This document shows, one piece after another, positions 38,556 to 46,624 of a stretch of DNA of 64,000 nucleotides (position 1 is its first letter; each line of letters opens with the position of its first letter). The translations under genes and the position numbers were made by a program. This stretch comes from Sva-07 sp963716235. GTDB lineage: Bacteria; Actinomycetota; Acidimicrobiia; Acidimicrobiales; Ilumatobacteraceae. The notes under the pieces are model-generated. The model searched no databases, had not been told where the DNA came from, and worked only from the letters and a program-made list of their open reading frames with translations. The DNA lies in the NCBI GenBank assembly GCA_963716235.1, contig CAVQTE010000020.1:1-64000 (forward strand). The letters run 5' to 3'.

Positions 38556-39382
38556 TCGTCGTCGCCGTCTGCGTCATCGAGCTCGCCGGCCAACTCGCCG
38601 AGGCGGCGCTCACCCTCGGGCGTCTGGCCGCCGAGGTCGAGGAATCGCTGCATCCGCACATGCGTCTCGTCGTCGGCCAGCGTCGAGTTGAACGCAACCG
38701 TCTCGGCGAGCAGATCCGACTCCACACCGACCTCCGCTCGCACGACGCTCTCTTTCGCAGCGGCCACAGCGTGCGGCACGAACCCCGCGATCCGCCCAGC
38801 GAGCCGGTCCACGAATGCGTCGATCTCGTCGGCAGGCAGGACCCGGTTGACCCAACCCCAACGCTCGGCCGTAGCCGCATCGACGTCGTCACAGCCGAGG
38901 ACGACTTCGAGCGCCCGGCTCCGGCCGATGAGGCGTGGCAGTCGCACCGTGCCGCCCGCGCCCGGAACGATCCCGATGGCGACCTCGGGCTGGCTGAAGA
39001 TCGCATCCGGCGTTGCGAATCGCATGTCGCAACCGAGCGCCAACTCGCTGCCGCCTCCACCAACCCGTCCCCCGATCACGGCGATGGTCGGCTTCGGCAT
39101 CGTCCGCAGGGTTTCGCACATCTGGTCGTACGGGCCGATCTCGGATGGGATCGGCTGGACACGTGGGAACTGCTGGATTGCCGCCACGTCGAAGTGGGCG
39201 AGGAACCACTCGGGGTTCGCCGAACGGATCACCACCGCGCGAACCGAGTCGTCGTCGGCGAGCTCCTGGATCGACGCCCCCAATTCGAAGAACACCTCCA
39301 TCGTGATCAGGTTGATCGGTGGATGGTCGATCGTGATCGTGGCAACCCCCCGATCATCGACCACCGTGTCCACACTGCTCAC
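38507..39382 (-). CDS. enoyl-CoA hydratase/isomerase family protein
   Basis: A 291-residue crotonase-fold enzyme. The oxyanion-hole segment GGRVGGGGSELALGCDMRFA and both Glu positions of true hydratases are kept (PEVAIGIVPGAGG and the Glu in SRALEVVL), so hydration of 2-enoyl-CoA is likely. Around residue 60 the usual active-site loop reads NPEWFLAHFDVAAI, a variant common in actinobacterial members. The acidic C-terminal tail (DDADGDDDQ) overlaps the 3' end of the convergent acyl-CoA synthetase gene on the other strand. It starts with GTG. Together with the ligase it suggests a beta-oxidation step. Confidence 0.92.
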   Translation of the reverse strand: MSSVDTVVDDRGVATITIDHPPINLITMEVFFELGASIQELADDDSVRAVVIRSANPEWFLAHFDVAAIQQFPRVQPIPSEIGPYDQMCETLRTMPKPTIAVIGGRVGGGGSELALGCDMRFATPDAIFSQPEVAIGIVPGAGGTVRLPRLIGRSRALEVVLGCDDVDAATAERWGWVNRVLPADEIDAFVDRLAGRIAGFVPHAVAAAKESVVRAEVGVESDLLAETVAFNSTLADDETHVRMQRFLDLGGQTPEGERRLGELAGELDDADGDDDQPTPRASPASVRRRL

Positions 39383-39401
39383 GGAACCGACGGTAGCGAG
39401 A

Positions 39402-41018
39402 TCAGCTCATGGTGACGAGGTCGAGCCAGTCGTCGGAGAAGTAGTCGACGTCGCCGTCGGGCATCAGCAGCACTTTGGTCGGTGCCAGCTCACGCACGAA
39501 TTCCTCGTCGTGGCTCACGAGGATGATCGCTCCCGGCCAGTCCACGAGCGCGTCGGCCACCGCCTGGCGTGACGGCGGGTCGAGGTTGTTCGTCGGCTCG
39601 TCGAGCAGCAGCAGGTTGTTGCGCCCGACCATCAGCATCGCCAGCGCCAGCTTGGTCTTCTCGCCGCCCGACAACGTGCCCGAGTCCTGGAACACCTTGT
39701 CGCCTGACAGCCCGAACATGCCGAGCAGCCCTCGGAGTTGCGTCTCGCCGAGGTTGATCCCTTCCGGAACCGCATCGCGGATGTTGGTCAGCAACGACTC
39801 GTCCGTGCGCAGGTTGTCGTGCTCCTGGGCGTAATAGCCGGCATGCACGTGGTAGCCGAATTGGAAGTCTCCGAGATCGGCCTCGGTTTCACCGGCAAGG
39901 ATTCGCAGCAGGCTGGTCTTGCCGGCACCGTTGAGCCCCAACACGAGCAGCCGCTCACCACGGCCGAGGTCGAAGTCGATGTCCTCGAAGATGGTCGGGC
40001 CGCCGTACGCCTTGCAGAGCCCGGATGCGCGGATGACCGTCTCACCACACTTCGGCGGATCAGGGAACCGCACCGTCATGGTCTTGGTCGATTGCGGACC
40101 GCGCACCCGCTGGTCCTCGAGCCGGGCGATCCGCTTCTCCACGCTGTGCGCCATGGCCGCCTTCGTGGCCTTCGCACCGAAACGGTCGACGACGGTCTGG
40201 AGACGATCGATCTCCTTCGCCTGGAGCATCGCCTTCTTGGCGAGCCTCTGCTCGTCGTCGGCCCGCGACCGCTGGTACTGGCTGTAGGTGCCGCGGTACT
40301 CGACGATCTCGCCCACGTCGGTCTCGGTCGCCCGGTCCAGGTGCAGCACGCGAGTGATCGACTCGTCGAGCAGTTCCAGGTCGTGGCTGATCACGAGCAG
40401 TGCGCCCTTGTACTGGCGCAGGAAACCGAGCAGCCAGGTCTTGGCGTCGACGTCGAGGTGGTTGGTCGGCTCGTCGAGGCACAACACGTCGGAACCGGCG
40501 AACAGGATCCGCGCCAACTCGACGCGCCGCCGCTCACCACCTGACAGGGTGCTGATCGGCTGGTCGAGCCTCGAGTCGGGGATGCCGAGACCCGCAGCCA
40601 TCGCGCGCGCCTCGCTCTCGGCGGCGTATCCACCGGTGGTGCGGAATGCCTCCTCGGCTTCCGAGTAGCGACCGACGTTGCGTTCGTCGGGGTTCTCCTC
40701 CATTGCGATGCGGAGCTTCTCGATGCGCGTGATCTCGTCGTCGATGCCGCGGCCGGACAGCACGTGCGTGACGCACGAACGGCCGTCGAGCGCCGAATCG
40801 ATCTTCGGGTCCTGGGGGAGATAGCCGAAGCCACCCTTGCGCACGACCCTGCCCGACTTGGGCTCGTTGGCGCCTCCGAGCACCTTGAACAAGCTGGTCT
40901 TGCCGGCGCCGTTGCGCCCGACGATGCCCACCTTGTCGCGAGCCATGACGGTGAAGCTGGCAGAGTCGACGAGGAGTCGTCCACCCACTTCCACCGAGAT
41001 CGCCTGAGCCTGCAGCAC
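39402..41018 (-). CDS. ABC-F family ATP-binding protein
   Basis: A 538-residue protein with two ABC ATPase domains and no membrane span, the layout of ABC-F translation factors. Domain 1 has Walker A GRNGAGKTS, signature LSGGERRR and Walker B VLCLDEPTNHLD; domain 2 has GLNGAGKTS, LSGGEKTK and LLLDEPTNNLD. The linker between them (about 240-320) is rich in Arg/Lys and Gln (QRLAKKAMLQAKEIDRLQ), as in factors that reach the ribosomal P site. Family members resolve stalled ribosomes or protect against antibiotics; the subgroup cannot be fixed here. It starts with GTG. Confidence 0.93.
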   Translation of the reverse strand: MLQAQAISVEVGGRLLVDSASFTVMARDKVGIVGRNGAGKTSLFKVLGGANEPKSGRVVRKGGFGYLPQDPKIDSALDGRSCVTHVLSGRGIDDEITRIEKLRIAMEENPDERNVGRYSEAEEAFRTTGGYAAESEARAMAAGLGIPDSRLDQPISTLSGGERRRVELARILFAGSDVLCLDEPTNHLDVDAKTWLLGFLRQYKGALLVISHDLELLDESITRVLHLDRATETDVGEIVEYRGTYSQYQRSRADDEQRLAKKAMLQAKEIDRLQTVVDRFGAKATKAAMAHSVEKRIARLEDQRVRGPQSTKTMTVRFPDPPKCGETVIRASGLCKAYGGPTIFEDIDFDLGRGERLLVLGLNGAGKTSLLRILAGETEADLGDFQFGYHVHAGYYAQEHDNLRTDESLLTNIRDAVPEGINLGETQLRGLLGMFGLSGDKVFQDSGTLSGGEKTKLALAMLMVGRNNLLLLDEPTNNLDPPSRQAVADALVDWPGAIILVSHDEEFVRELAPTKVLLMPDGDVDYFSDDWLDLVTMS

Positions 41019-41046
41019 CCGACCAGGCTAGAGGGACGTCGTCGGA

Positions 41047-42180
41047 TCAGCCGCTGGGTGGTGGATCGAGCGGAGCTGGCGTGGCGGCCTGCGTCGTGAC
41101 CGTGGTTGTCGCAGGCGGCTGCGTCGTGGCGGTCGTTGGCGTGGCCGTCGTCGGCACGGCCGTCGTCGGCACGGCCGTCGTCGGCACGGCCGTCGTCGGC
41201 ACGGCCGTCGTCGTCGGCGTCCCCCCGCCCGGGATCGTCGTGGTGGTGGCGGTCCCACCGGAACCCGAGCCGGCCACCGACGTCGTGGTCGACGACGGAC
41301 GTACGGTGGTCGTCGTCGTCGCCCTCGTGGTGGAACCGGTCGAGCCACCGACGCTCGAGCCACCGCCGGTGCCGCGACCGACCGCCGAGTCGTCGCGGAA
41401 CACCGACTTCAAGCATGCGCCGTCGCCGATCGAAACCGGGCCGAGTGCACCGGCCACCGCTTGGGCGAGCACCTCTCGCCCCGTCTCGGTCGGGTGGAGC
41501 CGGTCGCTGCTCAGCACGCCTGGCGTCTCGGCGATCGCCTGCCAGTCGATGACGGTGACGTTGTCGTACTCCGAGCCCAGCCGACGGACGACTTCGTTGA
41601 CCTCGGTGTAGTTCGGCCGGTACTCGGTGACCGTGAACAGCAGCGTCGGGCGAGGTGCGAGTCGCTCGAGGATCATGCGCAGCTCAGCTTCGTACCTCGC
41701 CTGATCACCGCCGTAGTTGCTCCCGAGGAACACCACTGCGGCATTCCAGTCCTCGCCGGGTGGAGGGTTGCGGACGAGCACCTTGTCGAGGACGCGGTTA
41801 CCGAAGTCGATGAAGCGGCTCGGCTCGGCCTCGACGGCAACCTCCCAGCCGAGTGGGACGAGTGCTTCGCACATCTGCCCGCCGTACCGCGACGACGTCG
41901 ATGCCATGATCGAGTCGCCGATGATCAGGACCCGGTTTCCAGCGACGATGTCGCCGACGAGATCGGCGGTCGTGCCGTCGTCGTTCACCGGGGGTGGCAC
42001 CATCACCAGTGGCTCACGGTTGGCCGGCACGGTGTCGGGCAGGACGCCGACACCGGCGATGGTCGGCACGGGCGACCCGACCGAAACGGTGCTCTCGGTG
42101 GCGTCGCCTCCGGTTGTTGCGCAGGCAGCCAACGTCAGCGACAGCGCAACGAGCGCGACGATCGACGAGCGGCGGAGCAT
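41047..42180 (-). CDS. SGNH/GDSL-type hydrolase lipoprotein with Pro-Thr repeat tail
   Basis: A 377-residue exported lipoprotein (lipobox LTLAAC). The hydrolase domain spans about 80-240: the Ser block GDSIM, the Gly/Asn blocks FLGSNYGGD and the final DRLHP block with catalytic Asp and His. SGNH enzymes cut esters, often O-acyl groups of polysaccharides. The last ~130 residues are Gly/Ser/Thr-rich and then a Pro-Thr-Thr-Ala-Val repeat, a likely cell-wall-spanning or surface spacer. The ATG at 42180 is chosen because MLRRSS starts a normal signal peptide; an ATG three codons upstream is the alternative. The repeat tail could vary in length between strains. Confidence 0.85.
   Translation of the reverse strand: MLRRSSIVALVALSLTLAACATTGGDATESTVSVGSPVPTIAGVGVLPDTVPANREPLVMVPPPVNDDGTTADLVGDIVAGNRVLIIGDSIMASTSSRYGGQMCEALVPLGWEVAVEAEPSRFIDFGNRVLDKVLVRNPPPGEDWNAAVVFLGSNYGGDQARYEAELRMILERLAPRPTLLFTVTEYRPNYTEVNEVVRRLGSEYDNVTVIDWQAIAETPGVLSSDRLHPTETGREVLAQAVAGALGPVSIGDGACLKSVFRDDSAVGRGTGGGSSVGGSTGSTTRATTTTTVRPSSTTTSVAGSGSGGTATTTTIPGGGTPTTTAVPTTAVPTTAVPTTAVPTTATPTTATTQPPATTTVTTQAATPAPLDPPPSG
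41146..41205. repeat. 15-bp tandem repeat, four perfect copies, coding PTTAV
   Basis: Four identical 15-bp units (CGTCGTCGGCACGGC on the plus strand) follow each other in the tail of the SGNH hydrolase gene and encode Pro-Thr-Thr-Ala-Val. The unit length is a multiple of three, so slippage would keep the frame. Degenerate units flank the block. Confidence 0.9.
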
Positions 42181-42238
42181 CTCCTCCATTGAAGCGGGTC
42201 GCGGCTGCCGGCGGGCATCGCGTCGCGAAATCGCGGGT

Positions 42239-42613
42239 TCAGGACGAGCGAGAGCGCAGTTCGTCGCGAATCTCGGTGAGGAGGTCGATTTCGCTCGGAC
42301 CGGCGTCTTCGTCGACCGGTCCCTTCATCTTGTTGTACGCCTTGATGATCAGGAAACAGACGAGGGCAACGATCAGGAAGTTCACGATCGCCGTGATCGC
42401 GGTGCCGATCAGAATCACACCATCGCCGATGTCGATGGTGATGCTGTCGAAGTTCGGTTCGCCGAAGATCGCCGCGATGATCGGCATGATCACGCCGGCG
42501 ACGATCGAGTTGACCACCAGTCCGAACGCCGCGGCGAGCACGAACGCAATGGCGAGTTCGACGAGGTTTCCGCGATTGACGAATTCCTTGAACTCCTGGA
42601 TCCAGCTCTTCAT
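42239..42613 (-). CDS. mscL: large-conductance mechanosensitive channel
   Basis: A 124-residue MscL, a homopentameric inner-membrane channel that opens under membrane tension to release solutes on osmotic downshock. The N-terminal helix (WIQEFKEFVNRGN) and the first span with the glycine-rich pore line (LAIAFVLAAAFGLVVNSIV) are clear, followed by the periplasmic loop and second span (ITAIVNFLIVALVCFLIIKA). The C-terminal bundle ends EIRDELRSRSS. Length and layout match the family. It is read in the same direction as the SGNH hydrolase gene, about 60 bases upstream of it. Confidence 0.96.
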   Translation of the reverse strand: MKSWIQEFKEFVNRGNLVELAIAFVLAAAFGLVVNSIVAGVIMPIIAAIFGEPNFDSITIDIGDGVILIGTAITAIVNFLIVALVCFLIIKAYNKMKGPVDEDAGPSEIDLLTEIRDELRSRSS

Positions 42614-42739
42614 GAACGTGCTCTGTCTTTCGGGTAGGCGACCGATGAGGTTGTCGTGCGTACCGTAGTTCCTCGCCCGTTCGGCCGCCGTCGCATGCGC
42701 ACCGCAGTAGGTTCGGAACATGCCGATCGGCCTACGTTC

Positions 42740-44173
42740 GTGAAGGTCTCGCTCCGCCAGGGAGCTGACGAGTTCGATCTCGTCGTCGTCGGGATGGGCT
42801 CGGCCGGGATCCTCGCCGCCGAGTTGGCGGCACACGATCTCGGACTCCGTGTGGCTGCTGTCGACCGCTCTCGATTCGGTGGCGACTGTCTCTGGACCGG
42901 CTGCGTACCGTCGAAAGCCCTGCTCGCGAGCGCGCGTGTGGCGCAGACGGTTCGGACCGCGGCTCTGTTCGGTGTGAACGTCACCGAGCCGTCGATCGAT
43001 CTCGATGCGGTGTGGCGACGCATTGCTGCAGTGCAGGCTGAGATCGCCCGCACCGACGACAACCCCGACCGGTTCCGAGATCTCGGCGTCGCGGTGATCG
43101 AGGGTGAGGCCGTGGTGACCGGGCCGCGTGAGGTCACCGTCGGCAACCGGGTGCTGCGGACTCGCTTCACGCTGGTGTGCACCGGCAGTCGACCGTTCAT
43201 TCCGCCGATCGACGGCATCGCCGACATCGACATCCTCACCAGCGAGAACCTCTTCGAGATCGAGCGGCCGCCCGACTCGCTGATCGTGGTCGGTGGCGGC
43301 CCGATGGCGTGCGAGACGTCCCAGGCACTCCAACGGCTCGGAGTGGCGGTGACGTTGATCGAGCGCGCCCCCAGGCTGCTGCCGAAGGATTTGCCCGATC
43401 ACGGCGATCTGCTCGCGAACATCCTCCGCTCCGAGGGTGTGGACGTCCGGCTCGGCTCCCCCGCGGTGAAGGCGAGAAGCGGCGACGCCGGAGTCGACGT
43501 GTGGACCGATGCGGGCGACAGGGTCACAGCGGCCGGGATCCTCGTCGCGGCGGGCCGCACGCCCAATGCCCATTCGCTCGGCCTCGATCGACTCGGGATC
43601 GAGATCACGGTGCGCGGCGTCGCGGTCGACGAACACAACCGAACGATCGTGCCGACGATCTATGCCGTCGGCGATGTCACCGGGCGAGCACTGTTCACGA
43701 ATGCGGCTGCCTACGACGCGGCGCTCGCCGTGCGCGACATGTTCCTGCCCGGCAGCGGCACGCCGCCCGCGCTCGTTCCATGGTGCACGTTCACCGATCC
43801 GGAGGTCGCTCACGTCGGGTTGACCGAGGCCGAAGCCGTCGAGCGCCACGGCAGGCGCAGGACGGCGGTCCATCGTCGCGCCATCGCCGCATCCGATCGA
43901 GCGCGAGCCGACGGCGTCACCGTTGGCGAGATCGTGATCGTCACGGCGAGCGGCCGCATCGTGGGGGCGCACGCGATCTGTCCCCACGCCGGGGAAGTGA
44001 TCCACGAACTCGCCCTGGCCACGCGAGCACGGCTCAAACTGTCGAAGCTGTCCGGACTGATGCACATCTACCCGACGTACTCGACCGTCACCGGCCAGAT
44101 CGCCGGCGACCAGGCCATTCGCACCGCCCACAAGGTACGAGCCCTGGCCAAGGCCGGCCGACTTCTCGGCTGA
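42740..44173 (+). CDS. FAD-dependent disulfide oxidoreductase (mercuric reductase/dihydrolipoamide dehydrogenase-like)
   Basis: A 477-residue flavoprotein of the class I pyridine nucleotide-disulfide oxidoreductases. It has the FAD-binding VVVGMGSAG, the redox-active pair in GGDCLWTGCVPSK (Cys-x4-Cys), the NAD(P)-binding VVGGGPMACE, the second FAD motif IYAVGDV and a C-terminal dimerisation domain from VPWCTFTDPEVAHVGL on. The His-Glu pair expected in lipoamide dehydrogenase is not seen as HPHPT, and no N-terminal metal-binding domain or C-terminal Cys pair of MerA is present, so the electron acceptor is open. The start is uncertain; a GTG close to the FAD motif was chosen over an ATG 15 codons upstream. 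Confidence 0.85.
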   Translation: MKVSLRQGADEFDLVVVGMGSAGILAAELAAHDLGLRVAAVDRSRFGGDCLWTGCVPSKALLASARVAQTVRTAALFGVNVTEPSIDLDAVWRRIAAVQAEIARTDDNPDRFRDLGVAVIEGEAVVTGPREVTVGNRVLRTRFTLVCTGSRPFIPPIDGIADIDILTSENLFEIERPPDSLIVVGGGPMACETSQALQRLGVAVTLIERAPRLLPKDLPDHGDLLANILRSEGVDVRLGSPAVKARSGDAGVDVWTDAGDRVTAAGILVAAGRTPNAHSLGLDRLGIEITVRGVAVDEHNRTIVPTIYAVGDVTGRALFTNAAAYDAALAVRDMFLPGSGTPPALVPWCTFTDPEVAHVGLTEAEAVERHGRRRTAVHRRAIAASDRARADGVTVGEIVIVTASGRIVGAHAICPHAGEVIHELALATRARLKLSKLSGLMHIYPTYSTVTGQIAGDQAIRTAHKVRALAKAGRLLG

Positions 44174-44201
44174 CACGACACCGTCCGCTCGCTCCGCCCC
44201 A

Positions 44202-44269
44202 CCCTCGCCCCGCCCGTTGTGAGCGTTGTGCGCGGGAACTGCGCAGATCGCTCACAACGTTGGCGAGGG
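44202..44269. terminator. composite hairpin upstream of the second AbiEi-like gene
   Basis: Outer 8-bp arms (CCCTCGCC/GGCGAGGG), an 11-bp perfect inner stem (CGTTGTGAGCG with its complement, 44215-44225 and 44249-44259) and a 5-bp tip stem enclose a 7-base loop. It follows the flavoprotein stop and precedes the next promoter. Its right arm is nearly repeated downstream at 45351-45368. Confidence 0.65.
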
Positions 44270-44343
44270 CAGGGCGAATCGGTACCGTCGGCCTTTCCGA
44301 CTCTCTCCGACGGCTGCGTCCACACCGTTGACATGGAGGATTC

Positions 44344-45300
44344 GTGAACACCACAACACTCACCCGGCTGGCGCACACCGCGGCCGGCCAGTTCGGCATC
44401 GTTTCGCGAAATCAGTTGCTCGAACTCGGAGTCGGCCCTGACCGCATCAATCGGCTCGTGAACGCAGGCTTGTTGGAGCGCGTCATCGACGGCGCCTATC
44501 GCTTGGTGTCGCACACCGAGTCCGAATCCGCCAGGAGTCTGGCTGTTTCGCTCTCTCGGCCAGGCGTGGCAATTGCCGGGCCAACTGCAGCTCGACTGTG
44601 GGGCTTCCGGCGCGTTCCCCGTGACGGACTCGTCCATGTCATCGTCAAGCCACACGGGCAACCGGGACGGGCGCCTTGGCTCCGCACCTACCGAACTGCG
44701 ATGGTTCGCGACGAGGACATCATCACTCGGACCGACGGCATCCGGTTGACATCGAAGAGCCGAACGGTCGTCGACATGGTGCGATACGCAACCGATTCTG
44801 CCGTCGTCTCCATGATCGAACAGGGCCTCGACCAACGATGGTTCACCAACCAGACGCTCCACGAGGTCGCTGAGCACACGCGAACCTCCGGCCGCCCATT
44901 CGCGTCCCGATTCTTGGGGCTTCTGGACACCCGCCTGCCGGGAGGCCCCGCCGGGTCCGACTGGGAATCCGTCGTGGGTGATCATCTCGCTCGTCGAAGA
45001 ATGATCGACATCGTGCGCCAGTTCCCTTTGACCGTGCGCGGGTATGGGGAGCTGCGCTTCGATCTCGCCGTTCCGTCGCGCCGTTGGGCCCTCGAGATCG
45101 ATGTCCACCCCTCACACTTCAGTCGGGAGGGAGCTGCTCGCGACAAGTTCCGGGATCGTTGCTGCGCAGAGATCGGCTGGCTCGTCCAACGCGTCGGCGA
45201 ACCCGACCTTCGATACCACCTCGACGCAACGCTCGATTCGATCGAGCAGACACTTGCATCGCGACCACAGATGAGTTCCCGACTCCGTCCTGCAGTTTGA
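44344..45300 (+). CDS. AbiEi-like HTH domain fused to DUF559-type endonuclease-like domain (copy 2)
   Basis: A 318-residue paralogue of the protein at 26849. The N-terminal winged helix reads FGIVSRNQLLELGVGPDRINRL, then a beta-rich AbiEi_1-like region (GPTAARLWGFRRV, LTSKSRTVVDM). The C-terminal part has the PD-(D/E)xK layout: Glu in SDWESVVGDHL, Asp in LRFDLAVP, and EID in WALEIDVHPSHF. A GGAGGA lies 4 bases before the GTG start. No toxin partner gene is adjacent. It sits alone in a cassette between two related hairpins. It could be a restriction-like or antitoxin-like regulator; no function is known for these fusions. Confidence 0.8.
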   Translation: MNTTTLTRLAHTAAGQFGIVSRNQLLELGVGPDRINRLVNAGLLERVIDGAYRLVSHTESESARSLAVSLSRPGVAIAGPTAARLWGFRRVPRDGLVHVIVKPHGQPGRAPWLRTYRTAMVRDEDIITRTDGIRLTSKSRTVVDMVRYATDSAVVSMIEQGLDQRWFTNQTLHEVAEHTRTSGRPFASRFLGLLDTRLPGGPAGSDWESVVGDHLARRRMIDIVRQFPLTVRGYGELRFDLAVPSRRWALEIDVHPSHFSREGAARDKFRDRCCAEIGWLVQRVGEPDLRYHLDATLDSIEQTLASRPQMSSRLRPAV

Positions 45301-45328
45301 ACCTCGCCGCCCGCCAATCCGCCAAATG

Positions 45329-45365
45329 GTGAGCAATGTGGGCGCGTCGTGCGCACATCGCTCAC
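45329..45365. terminator. hairpin downstream of the second AbiEi-like gene
   Basis: Imperfect stem between GTGAGCAATGTGGGCGC (45329-45345) and GCGCACATCGCTCAC (45351-45365). It lies between the convergent AbiEi-like and SDR genes. The right arm and 3 further bases match 44241-44258 at 16 of 18 positions. Confidence 0.6.
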
Positions 45366-45379
45366 AGCGTCACCGAGCG

Positions 45380-46165
45380 TCAGCGGGCGGTCCAGCCGCC
45401 GTCGACGATGATGCTCTGGCCGGTCAGGAACGTACCCGCCGGCGACGCGAGCAGCAGGAGCGCTCCATCGAGTTCGTGGAGTTCACCCATCCGGGGAATC
45501 GGCGAGTTGGTCGTGATGAATCGCTGGCTCGCCTCGTCGGTGGCCATCCCCTCCGTCATCTCCGACGGGAACCATCCGGGGCACAACGCATTCACCCGGA
45601 TGCCCTTGCGGGCCCACTGCAGTGCCAGTTCGCGGGTCAGGTTCACCACCGCACCCTTGCTCGCGCAGTAGTGCGCCTGTTTGACCGGCGTCGATCCCAC
45701 ATGCCCGAGCATCGATGCCACGTTGACGATCGCCCCCGCACCATGGTCGATCATCGCCGGCGCCGTCAGCTTCGAGAGGTGCCAGATCGCCGTGACGTTG
45801 ACCTCCATCGCCGTGCGGAACCACTCCAGACTCTCGTGTTCCACGCCGACCGCCTCACCGACACCGGCGTTGTTCACCAACACGTCGACCCGCCCGAATC
45901 GTTCGACCACCTCGGCGACGAGTCGCTCGCGGTCGTCGGCCGATGCGAGATCTGCAGTGACCGCCACCGCGCCGGGCAGCTCATCGACGAGTCGCTCGAG
46001 TCGATCCGAGCGACGTGCGGTCACCACCACCTGCGCACCCACGGAGTGCAGCACGCGAGCGAAGTGATCGCCGAGCCCGGACGACGCGCCGGTCACGAGG
46101 GCGACCTGGCCGTCGAGGCGGAACAAGTCGAGCGGAGTGGATGACTGGACGATCGTGGCCGACAT
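45380..46165 (-). CDS. SDR family oxidoreductase
   Basis: A 261-residue short-chain dehydrogenase/reductase. The cofactor motif is TGASSGLG (Arg downstream in TARRSDRL suggests NADP(H)), followed by NNAGVG, the catalytic Ser in VNVASM and the YxxxK pair in HYCASKG. The C-terminal loop CPGWFPSEM and the final VDGGW are standard. It resembles fatty-acid/gluconate-type SDRs of 3-oxo substrates. The ATG at 46165 is chosen because the family N-terminus lies about 18 residues further on; the transcript would have little leader. The substrate is unknown. Confidence 0.93.
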   Translation of the reverse strand: MSATIVQSSTPLDLFRLDGQVALVTGASSGLGDHFARVLHSVGAQVVVTARRSDRLERLVDELPGAVAVTADLASADDRERLVAEVVERFGRVDVLVNNAGVGEAVGVEHESLEWFRTAMEVNVTAIWHLSKLTAPAMIDHGAGAIVNVASMLGHVGSTPVKQAHYCASKGAVVNLTRELALQWARKGIRVNALCPGWFPSEMTEGMATDEASQRFITTNSPIPRMGELHELDGALLLLASPAGTFLTGQSIIVDGGWTAR

Positions 46166-46334
46166 CCACGTGACGTTAGAACGTCGCGTGCTGTCACCTC
46201 CCGGCCACCTCCCGGCCATCTCGGCGTCACCTACTCGTCATGTACTACCGCGCGATTCGATGTCGAACATGGCGGTCGGGTGACAAGTGGTTGTCGAGAT
46301 GCTGTCACACGAGATTTCGACAGCTCGACGAACT

Positions 46335-46568
46335 ATGAACAAGTCCGTGGAACTCAGCCATCGCACCTGGAACGCCGCCGTGAAGCTCGCCGTGATCATC
46401 TCGATCACCGCGGCAGTTCTCGCCGTCGCGGTCTCCGCTGCAGGCGACGTTCCGCAGGTCGCCATCGTGCTGCCCGTGATCATCGTGGCGTTCGTCGCCA
46501 GCTGGATCCAGACGGGTCGGGTACAGCGCGGGCAGGTCCCCTTGCGCGTGCACCCTCACCACCGCTGA
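46335..46568 (+). CDS. small two-span membrane protein
   Basis: A 77-residue protein with two hydrophobic segments (VKLAVIISITAAVLAVAV and VAIVLPVIIVAFVASWI) separated by a short AAGDVPQ turn and followed by a basic tail (RVQRGQ, HPHHR). It is probably a membrane hairpin with both ends in the cytoplasm. No family is recognised. It lies between the divergent SDR gene and an F420-type oxidoreductase gene read in the same direction, 56 bases away. Confidence 0.6.
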   Translation: MNKSVELSHRTWNAAVKLAVIISITAAVLAVAVSAAGDVPQVAIVLPVIIVAFVASWIQTGRVQRGQVPLRVHPHHR

Positions 46569-46624
46569 TCGCGCCCGCCCATCCCGGCTGACTCCCTCGA
46601 TCGAGCCTGTGCCACGATCGACAC

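Noticed and set aside
41146..41205. Short regular repeats as a CRISPR array
   Set aside because: The units are directly adjacent 15-mers without spacers and lie in a coding tail.
42239..44176. 645-codon frame on the minus strand covering the flavoprotein gene
   Set aside because: It is a shadow that runs in frame into mscL. Only the last 124 residues (MscL) are real.
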